A DNA stretch of 45,919 nt from Verrucomicrobia bacterium ADurb.Bin006 (GTDB taxonomy: Bacteria > Verrucomicrobiota > Verrucomicrobiia > Limisphaerales > J093): NCBI GenBank assembly GCA_002071485.1, contig MWFF01000196.1, forward strand, positions 1 through 45,919, written 5' to 3'. Made by a program: the position numbers and the translations under genes. This document shows, in pieces, positions 17,614 to 26,528 of the stretch; positions within the stretch are counted from its first letter, which is position 1; each line of letters starts with the position of its first letter. The notes beneath the pieces were generated by a model. That model had not been told where the DNA came from and searched no databases. It saw nothing but the letters and a program-made list of their open reading frames with translations.

Positions 17614-19698
17614 TCACTCGACGGCGAGACCATCCAGCCAGACGGTGAACGGATCGCCGCCCCACGAGTCGACAGCCAGGCTCACGGCGTCGATACAGGC
17701 CAGAGTGATCTCGCCGGTGGCGCGGCGCTCCCAGCGGTTGTCTCCCGCCAGCGGGATCACAATCGGCATCCATTGCCATCGGGCCTCACTGAAGGGAGGG
17801 TCGTTCAGGAGGTTGGCGTCTTTTGCGGGTCTGTATTCGAGCGCACCGCGACTGCCCAGGAGCCGCACCACCGGCCCTGCGTTCTGCCAGCCGGGCACGT
17901 TCGGATTCTGGGCCTTGATCCAGAAACGCAGCTCACGCCTGGCGCTCCAATCCCATCCTGCGTCCCGGGAGGCGGGATAGACAACCGTGGCGTAGGCGCC
18001 GGGATACGGATTGGGCGAGAAGCGCAGTGCGCAACGCCCGATCAGGCCCGGGGCGTCCTCGGCAAACCGGACGCGTCCCCGTCCTGAGTCGTTGCCTTCC
18101 AGTTCGAAGTCCCAGAGGCTGGCGGGGCCTTCGGTGCCCAGTTCCTCCTTGACGGGGGCGACGACCAGCAGATCGCGCCACGCCAACGCGGCCGACAGCC
18201 CGTTGTGGACTGTCAACCCGAGCCGCTGAAAGCCCGGCTGTGTGAACAGGCGCTCGAAGCGAGCCCCCTGGCCGGCAGCGCCATCGAGCCACCAATGAAA
18301 CTCGAGGGGGCGTCCGATCGAATCCGTGCTGGCTGAGGCATCGAAACGAGCCAGTTGACCGGTCGATACAACGTCCGGCCCCGCAAGATAGGCTCTTGGT
18401 GCGAGGGCCTGGGCAGGGGAGGGGGGCAGTTGGATGAGGTTGGTGGTGTCCTGGATCAGATCGCCCTCGGCGTTATTGGTCATTATGTTTCCGGCGAGCA
18501 GGATGGCGTTGCCCCACCGGCCCCAGATCCCGAATCGGTTGTTGGCAATGAGATTGCCCTGGACAATCCAATGCTCGGTGCGCCATGCGGCGCCTTTCGA
18601 CGCGACATCGCCACGGAACGCGATGCCCGCCCCATGGTTGTCGTGCAGATCGTTGCCCTCGATGCGTGTGTGGCTCGAGGGTCCGCCGACGATCACGATC
18701 CCGCCGTGGCCGAACCCCTGTTCGGGGGCGTTGTGGAAGCCGTCGGGGCGTCCATTGAAGGCGGCCTCGTTGCCGATCAGGGTGGTATGATCGCTGCCTC
18801 CGAGCCAGAATCCGTAGCTCCCGTGATTGGCCCGGTTGCGAATGAACGTGTTGCCGGGGCTCCAGGACTCGACGCAGTTGTTGTTTGCGAAGGACGTATC
18901 GTTTTCAACGAACACATTGCCGCGCGACACCCAGCGGTTGAGCGGGCGGATAAAGACGCCGTCGCCTCCGTGCGTGATGTCGTTGCGGTACCAGAAGTTA
19001 TCGTCCGAGCCGGTCTCGATCAGCACACCGGTCGAGTCGCGCGCATGGACTTCGCCTGCGGCGCGATCGATTCGCAGGCCGTAGGAGAGATTGTTTTGCA
19101 TGAACCTGTTCCGGCACGAGCGCCACAGTTTCGCGCACGTGTTCGAGCAGTGGGAGAAGTCATTGTCGGCGATCAGATTGTCATCCGACTCGATGAGGTG
19201 GAGGCCGTCCCAGACGCGATTAGCGCGATTGTGCCGCAGCACGCTCAGCCGGACGCCATCGAGCAGGATGCCGCCGCGCGGCGGCAATTCGCCCCAGCCG
19301 TGCGCTGGGTTGTGATAGTTGTCGGAGAAATCGCAGTCCTCGACAAGAGCACCTTCGACCTGCCGCAACACGAGGCCTGTGGCGAAGCCGCGCACTTTGA
19401 GGTTCTTGAGCCTCACGCCGGTGGCGCCCTCGATCAGCACGCCGATACCCGCCGATTCGAGGGACTCAAGATTTCCAGCCTGACCGGGTCCCGTCAAAAC
19501 AGCGCCCCGGCCATCGATGGTCACGTGGCTTGCGCGGACTACGAGGCGGACAGCGTTCGAGGGGCCGGGAGCGAAGACGAAATCGTTTGTGATCACGAGT
19601 TGACGCACACCGGCTTCGTCCGATCTGACTGACAGGAGCAAGCCAGCCAGACAGCAAATCGCCAGTAGCCCCATTCGCATGCGGAGCGATGATGTCAT
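17614..19698 (-). CDS. Exported right-handed beta-helix protein with PKD-like domain
   Basis: A 694-residue protein with a signal peptide (about 1-26). Residues about 60-450 are parallel beta-helix coils of the NosD/polysaccharide-lyase-like kind: repeated G-x-x-(V/I)-x-x-(N/S)-x-(A/I)-x-x-N patterns with many Asn-Asp ladders such as NLIADNDFSHC and TRIEGNDLHDN. About 455-540 resembles a PKD/Ig-like domain (ARFDASASTDSIGRPLEFHW), and 560-694 a jelly-roll-like carbohydrate-binding region. It could be a lyase, a glycan epimerase or a binding protein; no catalytic residues can be assigned. Convergent with the esterase gene, 8 bases apart. Start uncertain (ATG at 19698, 19680 or 19674). Confidence 0.75.
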   Translation of the reverse strand: MTSSLRMRMGLLAICCLAGLLLSVRSDEAGVRQLVITNDFVFAPGPSNAVRLVVRASHVTIDGRGAVLTGPGQAGNLESLESAGIGVLIEGATGVRLKNLKVRGFATGLVLRQVEGALVEDCDFSDNYHNPAHGWGELPPRGGILLDGVRLSVLRHNRANRVWDGLHLIESDDNLIADNDFSHCSNTCAKLWRSCRNRFMQNNLSYGLRIDRAAGEVHARDSTGVLIETGSDDNFWYRNDITHGGDGVFIRPLNRWVSRGNVFVENDTSFANNNCVESWSPGNTFIRNRANHGSYGFWLGGSDHTTLIGNEAAFNGRPDGFHNAPEQGFGHGGIVIVGGPSSHTRIEGNDLHDNHGAGIAFRGDVASKGAAWRTEHWIVQGNLIANNRFGIWGRWGNAILLAGNIMTNNAEGDLIQDTTNLIQLPPSPAQALAPRAYLAGPDVVSTGQLARFDASASTDSIGRPLEFHWWLDGAAGQGARFERLFTQPGFQRLGLTVHNGLSAALAWRDLLVVAPVKEELGTEGPASLWDFELEGNDSGRGRVRFAEDAPGLIGRCALRFSPNPYPGAYATVVYPASRDAGWDWSARRELRFWIKAQNPNVPGWQNAGPVVRLLGSRGALEYRPAKDANLLNDPPFSEARWQWMPIVIPLAGDNRWERRATGEITLACIDAVSLAVDSWGGDPFTVWLDGLAVE

Positions 19699-20038
19699 TC
19701 CGGGATTAACCGGGGGCGGGCGGACCCCGTCAAGCCTGCAGCACCGACGCTCCAGTGCATCTGGGGGCAGCGCTGAGAATCGAGTTTGCGCCGCGTGGGG
19801 CCTGCCTGCCGCGCCTGCCTGTGCCGTGCCCGACACGGCAGACAGGCCGCTGCGTGCGCTGGCAGCGCATGCGGCCTACAGCGGGAGTCGCGATTCCTTG
19901 TAGGCCCGGTGGCCTCACCGGGCGATAGAACACCGACAACAACCAGATGCACCGCCGACAGTCTGACGGATCGGCTTTGCTTTTTGGCGGAGTCGATTGC
20001 ACATTCACGGACGAGAGAAGCGAACTGGGATTCTGAAT
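19699..20038. other. Divergent intergenic region holding repeat copy B
   Basis: 340 bases between the divergently transcribed beta-helix and cupin genes. Most of it is repeat copy B (19748-19952). A long frame opening leftward through the repeat would extend the beta-helix protein, but that extension is repeat sequence and not part of the protein family. Confidence 0.65.
19748..19952 (-). repeat. Dispersed structured repeat, copy B
   Basis: Second copy, inverted relative to copies A and C. Its ends are inverted repeats: CAGTGCATCTGG at the left and the complement of CGGTGCATCTGG at the right (11 of 12 matching). It keeps the first hairpin and the TGCCGTG/CACGGCA hairpin but lacks the GCCTGCGCCGCAA module seen in A and C. 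Confidence 0.85.
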
Positions 20039-20386
20039 ATGCCTGAACACACGGAAACCAAACAGGCCGGTCTGTCCGGCGCGACTGCAACGCCGGCGGC
20101 AGCGCTGGCCCAATACCAGGATCACGCCATTGTAAGCCGCGAAGTGATTCGCAAGGCGACGGGGGGCGTGACGGCCTTCGCGTTCGACGCGGGGCAGCGT
20201 TTGAGCGAGCACACTGCGCCGTTCGACGCGCTTGTGCACGTGCTCGAAGGGGAAGCGGAGATCCGGATCAACGGCCAGCCGCACCGGGTACCGGCCGGCC
20301 AGATGATTATCATGCCGGCGAACCAGCCGCATTCGGTCGAGGCCGTCCAGCGGTTCAAGATGCTGCTGATCATGATTCGCTCGTGA
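20039..20386 (+). CDS. Small cupin-domain protein
   Basis: A 115-residue single-domain cupin starting at ATG 20039, with GGGA 8 bases upstream. It shows the two cupin motifs: RLSEHTAPFDALVHVLEGEAE and, later, MPANQPHSVEA. The first motif has one His and a Glu/Asp in the metal positions and the second keeps its His, so metal binding is plausible. Proteins of this size act as small isomerases, quercetin-dioxygenase-like enzymes or sugar-binding sensors; none can be singled out. It is convergent with the Gfo/Idh gene and shares the terminator between them. Confidence 0.8.
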   Translation: MPEHTETKQAGLSGATATPAAALAQYQDHAIVSREVIRKATGGVTAFAFDAGQRLSEHTAPFDALVHVLEGEAEIRINGQPHRVPAGQMIIMPANQPHSVEAVQRFKMLLIMIRS

Positions 20387-20390
20387 GCGG

Positions 20391-20427
20391 AAAAAAAACG
20401 CCCGACTGCGGGGGCAGCCGGGCGTTT
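20391..20427 (-). terminator. Intrinsic terminator
   Basis: A strong hairpin: AAACGCCCG pairs with CGGGCGTTT and the inner CTGC with GCAG around a GGGG loop, with one A/C mismatch. Read on the minus strand it is followed by eight T residues, the classic Rho-independent form, so it mainly terminates the Gfo/Idh transcript. On the plus strand only three T residues follow, giving a weaker stop for the cupin gene. Confidence 0.9.
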
Positions 20428-20472
20428 GAAGCGAATGAATGAGCCCGAAGCGCAGGGCGGCAGAAGCCTCTT

Positions 20473-21906
20473 CTAGGCTTCCCAGCCGGCTCGGTTGTTG
20501 CGGCTGACGAACGTCGCGGCTTGTGGCAGGTTGGGCGAGGTCATGTTGGGGCCGTCCCACTCCATGCGATAGCCTTCGCCCACGCGCAAGGCGACGCACC
20601 CGAGAAGGATGATCTCGGTGAGGTAGGCTGCGATGTCGAAGTTCGAGTAAGCGGGCGTGCCGTCCTTCATCATTCGGAACCACTCCTGCATGTGGCCCGG
20701 GGAGCGCGGAATGGACTGCGGCACGTCCTTGCACGCCTCGTGTTGGCCGCTGGACTTGAATTCGTCCTCGCCTTTCATGGCCAGGTAGAACTGGGCGCCG
20801 TAGTCATCCGGGGAGAAAACTTTGCCCTTTTCGCCGACAATGAGGGCACCGCTGCCGGGCAAGCCGCCTTGGGTGGCGATGATTTCCTTGGCGACTTCAG
20901 CGACGGGCCGAAGCGGCCTGATTTTCTCGCGAGCCGGCGCGCCTGGGACGGCGGGGGTGCCGTTCGGATTGCCGTCGTACCACCAGAACTTGAGGGGCGG
21001 GAGGCCTTCGCGTTCGGGGAACTCGAAGCGGATGCGCGAGGTCTCGGGGAAGGTTTCCGGATAGACGCGCGAGGCGAGCTCGCACTCGACGAGGGTCGGG
21101 TAGCCGAGTTTCAGGGCGCGGAACGGCATATTGACCGTGTGACAGGCCATGTCGCCCAGGGCACCGGTGCCGAACTCGTACCATCCGCGCCAGGCGAAGG
21201 AGTGGTAGATGCCTTTCTTGTAGGGGCGCATGGCGGCGGGGCCGATCCAGGCGTCCCAATCCACTCCGTCGGGCACAGGGTCTTCGCCGGCGGGGCGGTC
21301 GTAGCCCTGGGGCCAAACCGGGCGATTCGACCAGACGTGCAGTTCGATCGGTTTGCCGATGACGCCGGCCTGGATGACCTCGACGGCCCGGCGCAGGCCG
21401 GATTCGGCGCTGCCCTGGTTGCCCATTTGGGTGGCGAGTTTCTTCTCGGTGGCCAGTTGGCGCATGATGCGCGCTTCCTTGACGTTTTGGACAAGGGGCT
21501 TCTGACAGAAGCAGTGCTTGCCCATCTTCATGGCGCGGATGGCGGCAACGCCATGGTTGTGGTCCGGAGTCGAGACTGTGACGGCGTCGATCTCCTTGCC
21601 CATTTCATCGAGCAGCTTGCGGTAGTCGCGGTACTGTTTGGCTTTTGAGAACTGCTTCCCTTTGCGGTCGAGGGTGCCCTGGTCGATGTCGCAGATGGCG
21701 ACGATGTTGCCGCCGCAGTTGGCGGCGTCACTGCTGTCGCTGTCGCCTTTGCCGCCGACGCCGATGCAGGCGATGTTGATGCGATCGTTCGCGCCCTGCA
21801 CGTGGCCGATGTACGGGAAGGCGAATGAAGCGGCGCCGACCGCCGCGGTTGTGCGGGTCAGAAACTGTCGCCGATTCAACGAGGTGTGAGGTCTGTGTTT
21901 TTCCAT
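20473..21906 (-). CDS. Gfo/Idh/MocA oxidoreductase, Tat-exported
   Basis: A 477-residue oxidoreductase with a twin-arginine leader (NRRQFLTRTT, residues 11-20) that continues to about residue 40. The Rossmann domain begins INIACIGVGGKGDSD; the family's EKP motif appears as CFCQKPL, as is usual in this exported branch, and the C-terminal dehydrogenase domain carries GWYEFGTGALGDMACH. Such proteins are abundant in PVC bacteria and probably oxidise or reduce sugars outside the cytoplasm with a tightly bound nicotinamide cofactor. It is the last gene of the GH95-isomerase-oxidoreductase run and ends at the terminator downstream. Confidence 0.88.
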   Translation of the reverse strand: MEKHRPHTSLNRRQFLTRTTAAVGAASFAFPYIGHVQGANDRINIACIGVGGKGDSDSSDAANCGGNIVAICDIDQGTLDRKGKQFSKAKQYRDYRKLLDEMGKEIDAVTVSTPDHNHGVAAIRAMKMGKHCFCQKPLVQNVKEARIMRQLATEKKLATQMGNQGSAESGLRRAVEVIQAGVIGKPIELHVWSNRPVWPQGYDRPAGEDPVPDGVDWDAWIGPAAMRPYKKGIYHSFAWRGWYEFGTGALGDMACHTVNMPFRALKLGYPTLVECELASRVYPETFPETSRIRFEFPEREGLPPLKFWWYDGNPNGTPAVPGAPAREKIRPLRPVAEVAKEIIATQGGLPGSGALIVGEKGKVFSPDDYGAQFYLAMKGEDEFKSSGQHEACKDVPQSIPRSPGHMQEWFRMMKDGTPAYSNFDIAAYLTEIILLGCVALRVGEGYRMEWDGPNMTSPNLPQAATFVSRNNRAGWEA

Positions 21907-21955
21907 AGTGTGATGTCAGGTGATCGCGCCTGGGCGCGGGTTGTCCGTTGCTGAA

Positions 21956-22834
21956 TCAAGGTTTGCCGTAGCCTCTCACGAAGCCGATGCACTGGGCGAC
22001 TTCAGGCACGCTGTTGTCCCAGTTGTGCTCGTATTCGATCGAGATATTGCCGGCAAATCCCTGGGCCGCAAGTTCGTCGAGGCAGGCCCGGATGTCCGCC
22101 ACGCCGGTCCCGAACGGGACGTCGTGGGCGCCGGGGCCTTTCTGATGGAGGTCTTTGAGATGGCTGCTCACGATGCGGCCTTTGAGAATCTTCAGGCATT
22201 CAACCGGGTTGAGATTCGAGCGCAACCAGTGGCCCGTGTCGACGCAGGCTCCGACCCGCGGATCGCGTCCTTTGGTCAGTTCCACAATGTAGTTCGGATC
22301 CCAGACTCTGTAATTCGGGTTATTGGGTTGGCGAGGGTGGTTGTGGTAACCGACCACCAGGTCATACTCCTTGGCCAATTTCTCGATCGTGTCGATCGAG
22401 TCCGTCGATTCGGTTGTGATGCCGCGCATCCCCATTGTCTTGGCAAATTCGAAAATCTTGCGGGCGGCTGCTTCGTCCTTCGGGATATCGACCACGCCGT
22501 AGTTGACCGCCATGATTCTGTGCTCGGCGAGCTTGGCTTTGACCTTCGCGACGACCTCGTCGGAGGCGTTGTGATCCCACCGGACAGCCGGTTCCTCTTT
22601 GCTGAGTTTCTGGCCGGGGTAGAACTCGATCACCCTGGCTCCAGCGTGAGCGGTCTTCTCGATCGCCTCGAACACGCTGAATCGGTTGAAGGTGTAGGCT
22701 TGGCATCCGATGGCGAATCCGCCCGTCTTGTACTCGTTGGGAATCGCCGGTTGGGCCAAGAGGTTGAGGGAGGTGATGGTCGTCAAGGTGGCCAGAGCCA
22801 ACCCGCGACCCGTCCATAGCATCCAGGTCTTCAT
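21956..22834 (-). CDS. Exported sugar phosphate isomerase/epimerase-like TIM barrel
   Basis: A 292-residue xylose-isomerase-like barrel behind a signal peptide (about 1-28, hydrophobic, ending LLAQ). Metal-ligand candidates are the Glu of GITTEST, the Asp of GACVDTGHW, the His of SSHLKDLH and the Glu of ISIEYEHNW. It lies 49 bases upstream of the oxidoreductase start and 104 bases downstream of the fucosidase, all on the minus strand, so the three genes probably form an operon in which sugars released by the glycosidase are epimerised and oxidised. Substrate unknown. Confidence 0.82.
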   Translation of the reverse strand: MKTWMLWTGRGLALATLTTITSLNLLAQPAIPNEYKTGGFAIGCQAYTFNRFSVFEAIEKTAHAGARVIEFYPGQKLSKEEPAVRWDHNASDEVVAKVKAKLAEHRIMAVNYGVVDIPKDEAAARKIFEFAKTMGMRGITTESTDSIDTIEKLAKEYDLVVGYHNHPRQPNNPNYRVWDPNYIVELTKGRDPRVGACVDTGHWLRSNLNPVECLKILKGRIVSSHLKDLHQKGPGAHDVPFGTGVADIRACLDELAAQGFAGNISIEYEHNWDNSVPEVAQCIGFVRGYGKP

Positions 22835-22938
22835 GGTTAATTCATTCTTCGTGTCGCCGCTGCGAAGGCCAAACTCAAGCCGCTCCGCCGCGTATGGGGA
22901 AATAGCAGCGCGATTCAACCCCGAGTGTCAAACTCAAA

Positions 22939-25251
22939 TCAGTCCTTCGTGACTCCGACAGACTGCTCCGCGACGGTGGTGAGCGTCTTGAGTTCGCCGT
23001 TGACGCGGACCTTGACCGATCGCGGTTCGGGCGAGCGAACGGCGAAGTGGGTGACTTTGCCGTCCTTCCAGGTGGCGTCCACGGTGAAGTTGCCGCGGGC
23101 CTTAAGTCCGCGGAACGAGCCGTTTCGGGCCCAGGCATCGGGGAGTGCGGGCAGGATGGCGATTTCACCGGCGTGCGACTGCAGGAGCATTTCCGCGATT
23201 GCGCCAGTGATGCCGAAGTTGCCATCCATTTGGAACGGAGGGTGGTTGCAGAACAGGTTGGGCAGTGTGTTGAAGGTGAGGAGGCCGCGCACCATGATCC
23301 CGGCCCGGTTCCCTTCACCCAGCCGCGCCCACATCGCGCCGCGCCAGGGCCAGGTCCACGAGCGCCGGCTGTCGCCGATGGTTGTATCGACGCCGAAGGG
23401 CTTGTCGCCCCGGTCGTTGCTGCGCGCCTTGAGCGAGACAATCGCGGCCCGGGCAAGGTCCGGCGTTCGGCCCGGGCTGATCTGGCGTCCGGGGTAGACG
23501 GCGAAAAGATGCGATGTATGCCGGTGTGTATCGTTGGGGTCGTCGCGGTCGGTTTGCCATTCCTGGAGTTGACCCCATCGTCCGATCTTATTGGGGGCCA
23601 GCCGGGCCTGGAGATCGGCGATGCGCGCCTGGTCGTCGGCATCGACGCCGAGGGCTTTGGCGGCGTCGAGATAGTTCTCGAAGAGATCCCAGATCAGTTG
23701 CTGGTCATGCATGACACCGTCTTCGCGCGGGCCGTGTTCGGGCGACCAACCGTTGGGAGCGACCAGCGTGCCATCGGGCAGGCTTTTAAGGCGGTCTTCC
23801 CAGTAGTGGCAAATCTCCTTAAGGACCGGGTATGCGGTCTGGGCCAGGTAGTCCTTGTTCTGTGTGAATGCCCAATGCTCGAACAGATGCTGGGCGTACC
23901 AGGCGCTCGCGGGAATGTTCCATTCCCATCCGTTGCCGCCGAAGATGTTCTGGCTGGTGCGCGCCGTCCAACCCCGCGTCTTTTCACCAAAGGCCTTGCG
24001 GGTGGCGATGCGGCACGGTTCCTGGGCGGCGACGACGAAGTCGATCAGCGGGAGATGGCATTCGGGAAGGTGGGTGGGCTCGGCGCCCCAGTAATTCATC
24101 TGGATGTTGATATTATTGTGATAATCGCTGGCCCAGGGCGGAGTGTTGCTGTCGTTCCAGAGTCCCTGGAGGTTGGCAGGGAGGCCGCCGGGGCGCGAGC
24201 AACTGGCCAACAGATAGCGTCCGTAGCAGAACATCAACGATTCGAGCTGCGGGTCGGCGTGTCCTGCGGCATAGCGTTTGAGGCGCGCGTCGGTCGGTTG
24301 ATCGAGAACATCGGAGGCGGTGGCGCCGATATCGAGGGCGACACGGTCGATGAGGGATGTGAGGTCGGCGATGTGCGCGCGCCGCAGGGCGTCGTAGGAT
24401 TGGGTCTGGGCGTCAGCCAGTTCCTTCTCGATGCGCGGCAGCGGATCTTCGCCCCGCCAGCCGGCGCTGTAATCGGGCTTGTAGTCGGTGCGCGCATCGA
24501 GCAGCAACGTCAGAGTATCGCAGCGGTCAAACACGATTTCACGGCCGGCTGCGGCGACCGTGCCTCCCGTGTGGAGCAGACGGACAACGGCGGCATGCCT
24601 GAGGGTGTTAGGCATGCGGCCGGCGAAGGAGAGGCATTGTGGGGCGGTCTCGGTTGTGGCTTTCTGGCCTGACTCGAGGCCGATCCTGCCGGACAGCGCA
24701 CCCGGTTTGTCGGCGGTGTAGCGAAAGACCAGGACCTGATGCGGACGGCTGGCGAACGCCTCCCGGGAAAACGCGATGCCGTGTCGGGTGAAGGTCGTTC
24801 TATGGATGCCGGTCGCGATGTCGAGCGCTCTGCGGTAATCGACGGGCACCGCGATGGGTGCGGGGGCGTTTGCGCCCGAGGAATCGGCGTGTTTCGCAGC
24901 GTTCGCATCTTCGCCTCGATTGCGCCAGAGGATTGTAAGATCGCCGAAATGGCGGTAGGCGCCGAATCCATGGTCGCCGCACTCGTATTCGCCGTCCCAA
25001 TTGTTGTCGCCAGACCACAAGCTTTGCTCGTTGAATTGGATTCGCTCGCGCTCGATGCCGCCGGAGAGCATGCAACCCATGCGTCCGTTGCCCAGCGGCA
25101 GCGCTTCTTCCATGAGCTTGTTCGTGGCGGCGGGCTGGCGGTACCAAAGGATGAGATCAGATGCCGTGCCCGGACCCGCGCAGAGCACCAACGACAAGAT
25201 GAGGATTGGCGCATGCATTATGGGCGCTCGAGGATAGGTAATGTGTTTCAT
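22939..25251 (-). CDS. Glycoside hydrolase family 95, alpha-fucosidase-like
   Basis: A 770-residue exported enzyme of GH95. The N-terminal beta-domain begins with [20 protein letters not shown] and LGNGRMG, the (alpha/alpha)6 catalytic barrel carries [14 protein letters not shown] (near residue 380; the two Asn residues of the family's active site) and [12 protein letters not shown] (near 502, with the general-acid Glu). GH95 enzymes hydrolyse alpha-1,2-L-fucosyl or alpha-L-galactosyl linkages in glycans. A signal peptide is visible; ATG 25218 is an alternative start. A small inverted-repeat element lies 25 bases upstream and probably interrupts what was a short gap to the ZIP gene. Confidence 0.9.
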   Translation of the reverse strand: MKHITYPRAPIMHAPILILSLVLCAGPGTASDLILWYRQPAATNKLMEEALPLGNGRMGCMLSGGIERERIQFNEQSLWSGDNNWDGEYECGDHGFGAYRHFGDLTILWRNRGEDANAAKHADSSGANAPAPIAVPVDYRRALDIATGIHRTTFTRHGIAFSREAFASRPHQVLVFRYTADKPGALSGRIGLESGQKATTETAPQCLSFAGRMPNTLRHAAVVRLLHTGGTVAAAGREIVFDRCDTLTLLLDARTDYKPDYSAGWRGEDPLPRIEKELADAQTQSYDALRRAHIADLTSLIDRVALDIGATASDVLDQPTDARLKRYAAGHADPQLESLMFCYGRYLLASCSRPGGLPANLQGLWNDSNTPPWASDYHNNINIQMNYWGAEPTHLPECHLPLIDFVVAAQEPCRIATRKAFGEKTRGWTARTSQNIFGGNGWEWNIPASAWYAQHLFEHWAFTQNKDYLAQTAYPVLKEICHYWEDRLKSLPDGTLVAPNGWSPEHGPREDGVMHDQQLIWDLFENYLDAAKALGVDADDQARIADLQARLAPNKIGRWGQLQEWQTDRDDPNDTHRHTSHLFAVYPGRQISPGRTPDLARAAIVSLKARSNDRGDKPFGVDTTIGDSRRSWTWPWRGAMWARLGEGNRAGIMVRGLLTFNTLPNLFCNHPPFQMDGNFGITGAIAEMLLQSHAGEIAILPALPDAWARNGSFRGLKARGNFTVDATWKDGKVTHFAVRSPEPRSVKVRVNGELKTLTTVAEQSVGVTKD

Positions 25252-25276
25252 GGGACTTTCGGGCTGGCAACTCTTA

Positions 25277-25547
25277 GGGTCTGTGGAAAATCTCTTTCGG
25301 TTTTGGCGGAAGCGCCACCGGGCCAGATGCGAGGCCCAAGGGACGGAGTGTATCCCCAGAGATACTCGACTGACCGAGGCACGACGCAGATGGCCCGGTG
25401 CCGCCCCGCCCCGGAGGGCTGGGGGGCTTTGGCTCGATGGCTTCGTTGCTCCTCAGTTACAGAGGTCAAGGCTATGCTCCTTCGTCGCGCCTCGCCAGCG
25501 AGCCAAATCCCCTCGAGCAAAACCGGAATTCATTTTTGCACAGACCC
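25277..25547. mobile_element. Non-autonomous element with terminal inverted repeats
   Basis: 271 bases bounded by GGGTCTGTG(G/C)AAAA inverted ends, flanked on both sides by TTA (25274-25276 and 25548-25550) as a candidate 3-bp target duplication. A second matching block, CGGTTTTG, lies about 22 bases inside each end. There is no transposase frame; the interior contains imperfect palindromic GGCTCG/CGAGCC sequence. Best read as a MITE or a deletion remnant of an insertion sequence. Confidence 0.75.
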
Positions 25548-26447
25548 TTATGGGGGCAGGACGTGCTGGAGCGGGGCTGTCGCGTGCTCTTCGTATTCGT
25601 GTTCGTGTTCCTGTTCGTGCTCCGGATGGCCGAATCGGGCGATCCCGATCGCCACACCCAGGCCGACCATCAGCGCTGCGGAGAGGGCAAAGCGGTCATG
25701 GGTGTGAAACTGGAGTTCCGGCAACAGATCCGAGCAGGCGATGCACAGAAATGTCCCCGCGCAGAAGGCCAGGGCGGCGCCGAGCCAGGCCGGATTGGTA
25801 TGGGCCCAAGGGCCCGCGCCCAGGTAGAAGAGCAGGGCGCCCAGAGGGGTGACCAGGGCGAAAGCCAGGTTAACCATGTGCCGCGAGGTGTGGTGTGCAC
25901 CGCTGGCCGCCATCAGTGTGGTGATGGCCAGCGCACCGAACGGTTTATGCAGGATGACGGCCAGCGCAGTGCCCAGGCCCAGCGCTCCGCCATGTCCACG
26001 CGCCTCGGACGCCACAGCGGCGGCCATGGCGAGACCGTCGAAGATCGAGTGGAGCGACAGGCCTAGGGCGACACCGATCCAACTGAGGCTGCGCGCCGAG
26101 CGTTCAGCCAGGGCATGGGTGTGGCCGCACGGTTCCAGCGGGCTGCCCGCCTCGACATCGTGATGGTGGAACGGGAGGAAACGCTGAAGGAAGAACATCG
26201 CCAGGAAGCCGGCCAGCAGCCACCCGGCGCTGGCATGGACGGACCCCAGATCGTGCATCGAGTGGGGCAGGAGGCCCAGCACAGCCAACCCGAGCATCAG
26301 ACCCGCGACGAAGCTGATGGAAACCTGCAGCCGTGTATGTGTCAGGTTGAACACTGTGGGCAGGGCGCCGCCGGCAAGGGCGGCCAGCAACGCGGCGAGG
26401 CAATAGACGAGCAGGAACAGGGTGTGGGATTCGAAGAGCGCGTTCAT
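25548..26447 (-). CDS. ZIP-family divalent metal transporter
   Basis: A 299-residue membrane protein with about eight hydrophobic segments. The metal-pathway motifs HSIFDGLAM and HKPFGALA are those of ZIP helices IV and V, so it should import Zn2+ or a related divalent ion. His-rich loops occur between helices (FHHHDVEAG) and at the C-terminus, where an E/H repeat is encoded by a short imperfect simple repeat (about 25590-25625). Its TAA stop codon is the TTA that borders the inverted-repeat element. It lies 81 bases downstream of the RHS gene on the same strand. Confidence 0.88.
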   Translation of the reverse strand: MNALFESHTLFLLVYCLAALLAALAGGALPTVFNLTHTRLQVSISFVAGLMLGLAVLGLLPHSMHDLGSVHASAGWLLAGFLAMFFLQRFLPFHHHDVEAGSPLEPCGHTHALAERSARSLSWIGVALGLSLHSIFDGLAMAAAVASEARGHGGALGLGTALAVILHKPFGALAITTLMAASGAHHTSRHMVNLAFALVTPLGALLFYLGAGPWAHTNPAWLGAALAFCAGTFLCIACSDLLPELQFHTHDRFALSAALMVGLGVAIGIARFGHPEHEQEHEHEYEEHATAPLQHVLPP

Positions 26448-26528
26448 AAGTCTGCGGTTGAGGGCATGCGTGAGAGACGGGGCGCTGTTCGAGAGCCGGT
26501 TCCAGGCCGCAATGACGCGTGGACCAGA

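Noticed and set aside
17614..19836. Longer start for the beta-helix protein
   Set aside because: The extra N-terminus is translated from repeat copy B and precedes a perfectly good signal peptide starting at 19698 or later.
23047..24672. Plus-strand open frame of 541 codons
   Set aside because: Antisense to the GH95 gene, whose domains and active-site residues are clear.
25590..25625. TTCGTG-type simple repeat as a possible regulatory repeat
   Set aside because: It is inside the ZIP gene and simply encodes the His/Glu-rich tail.
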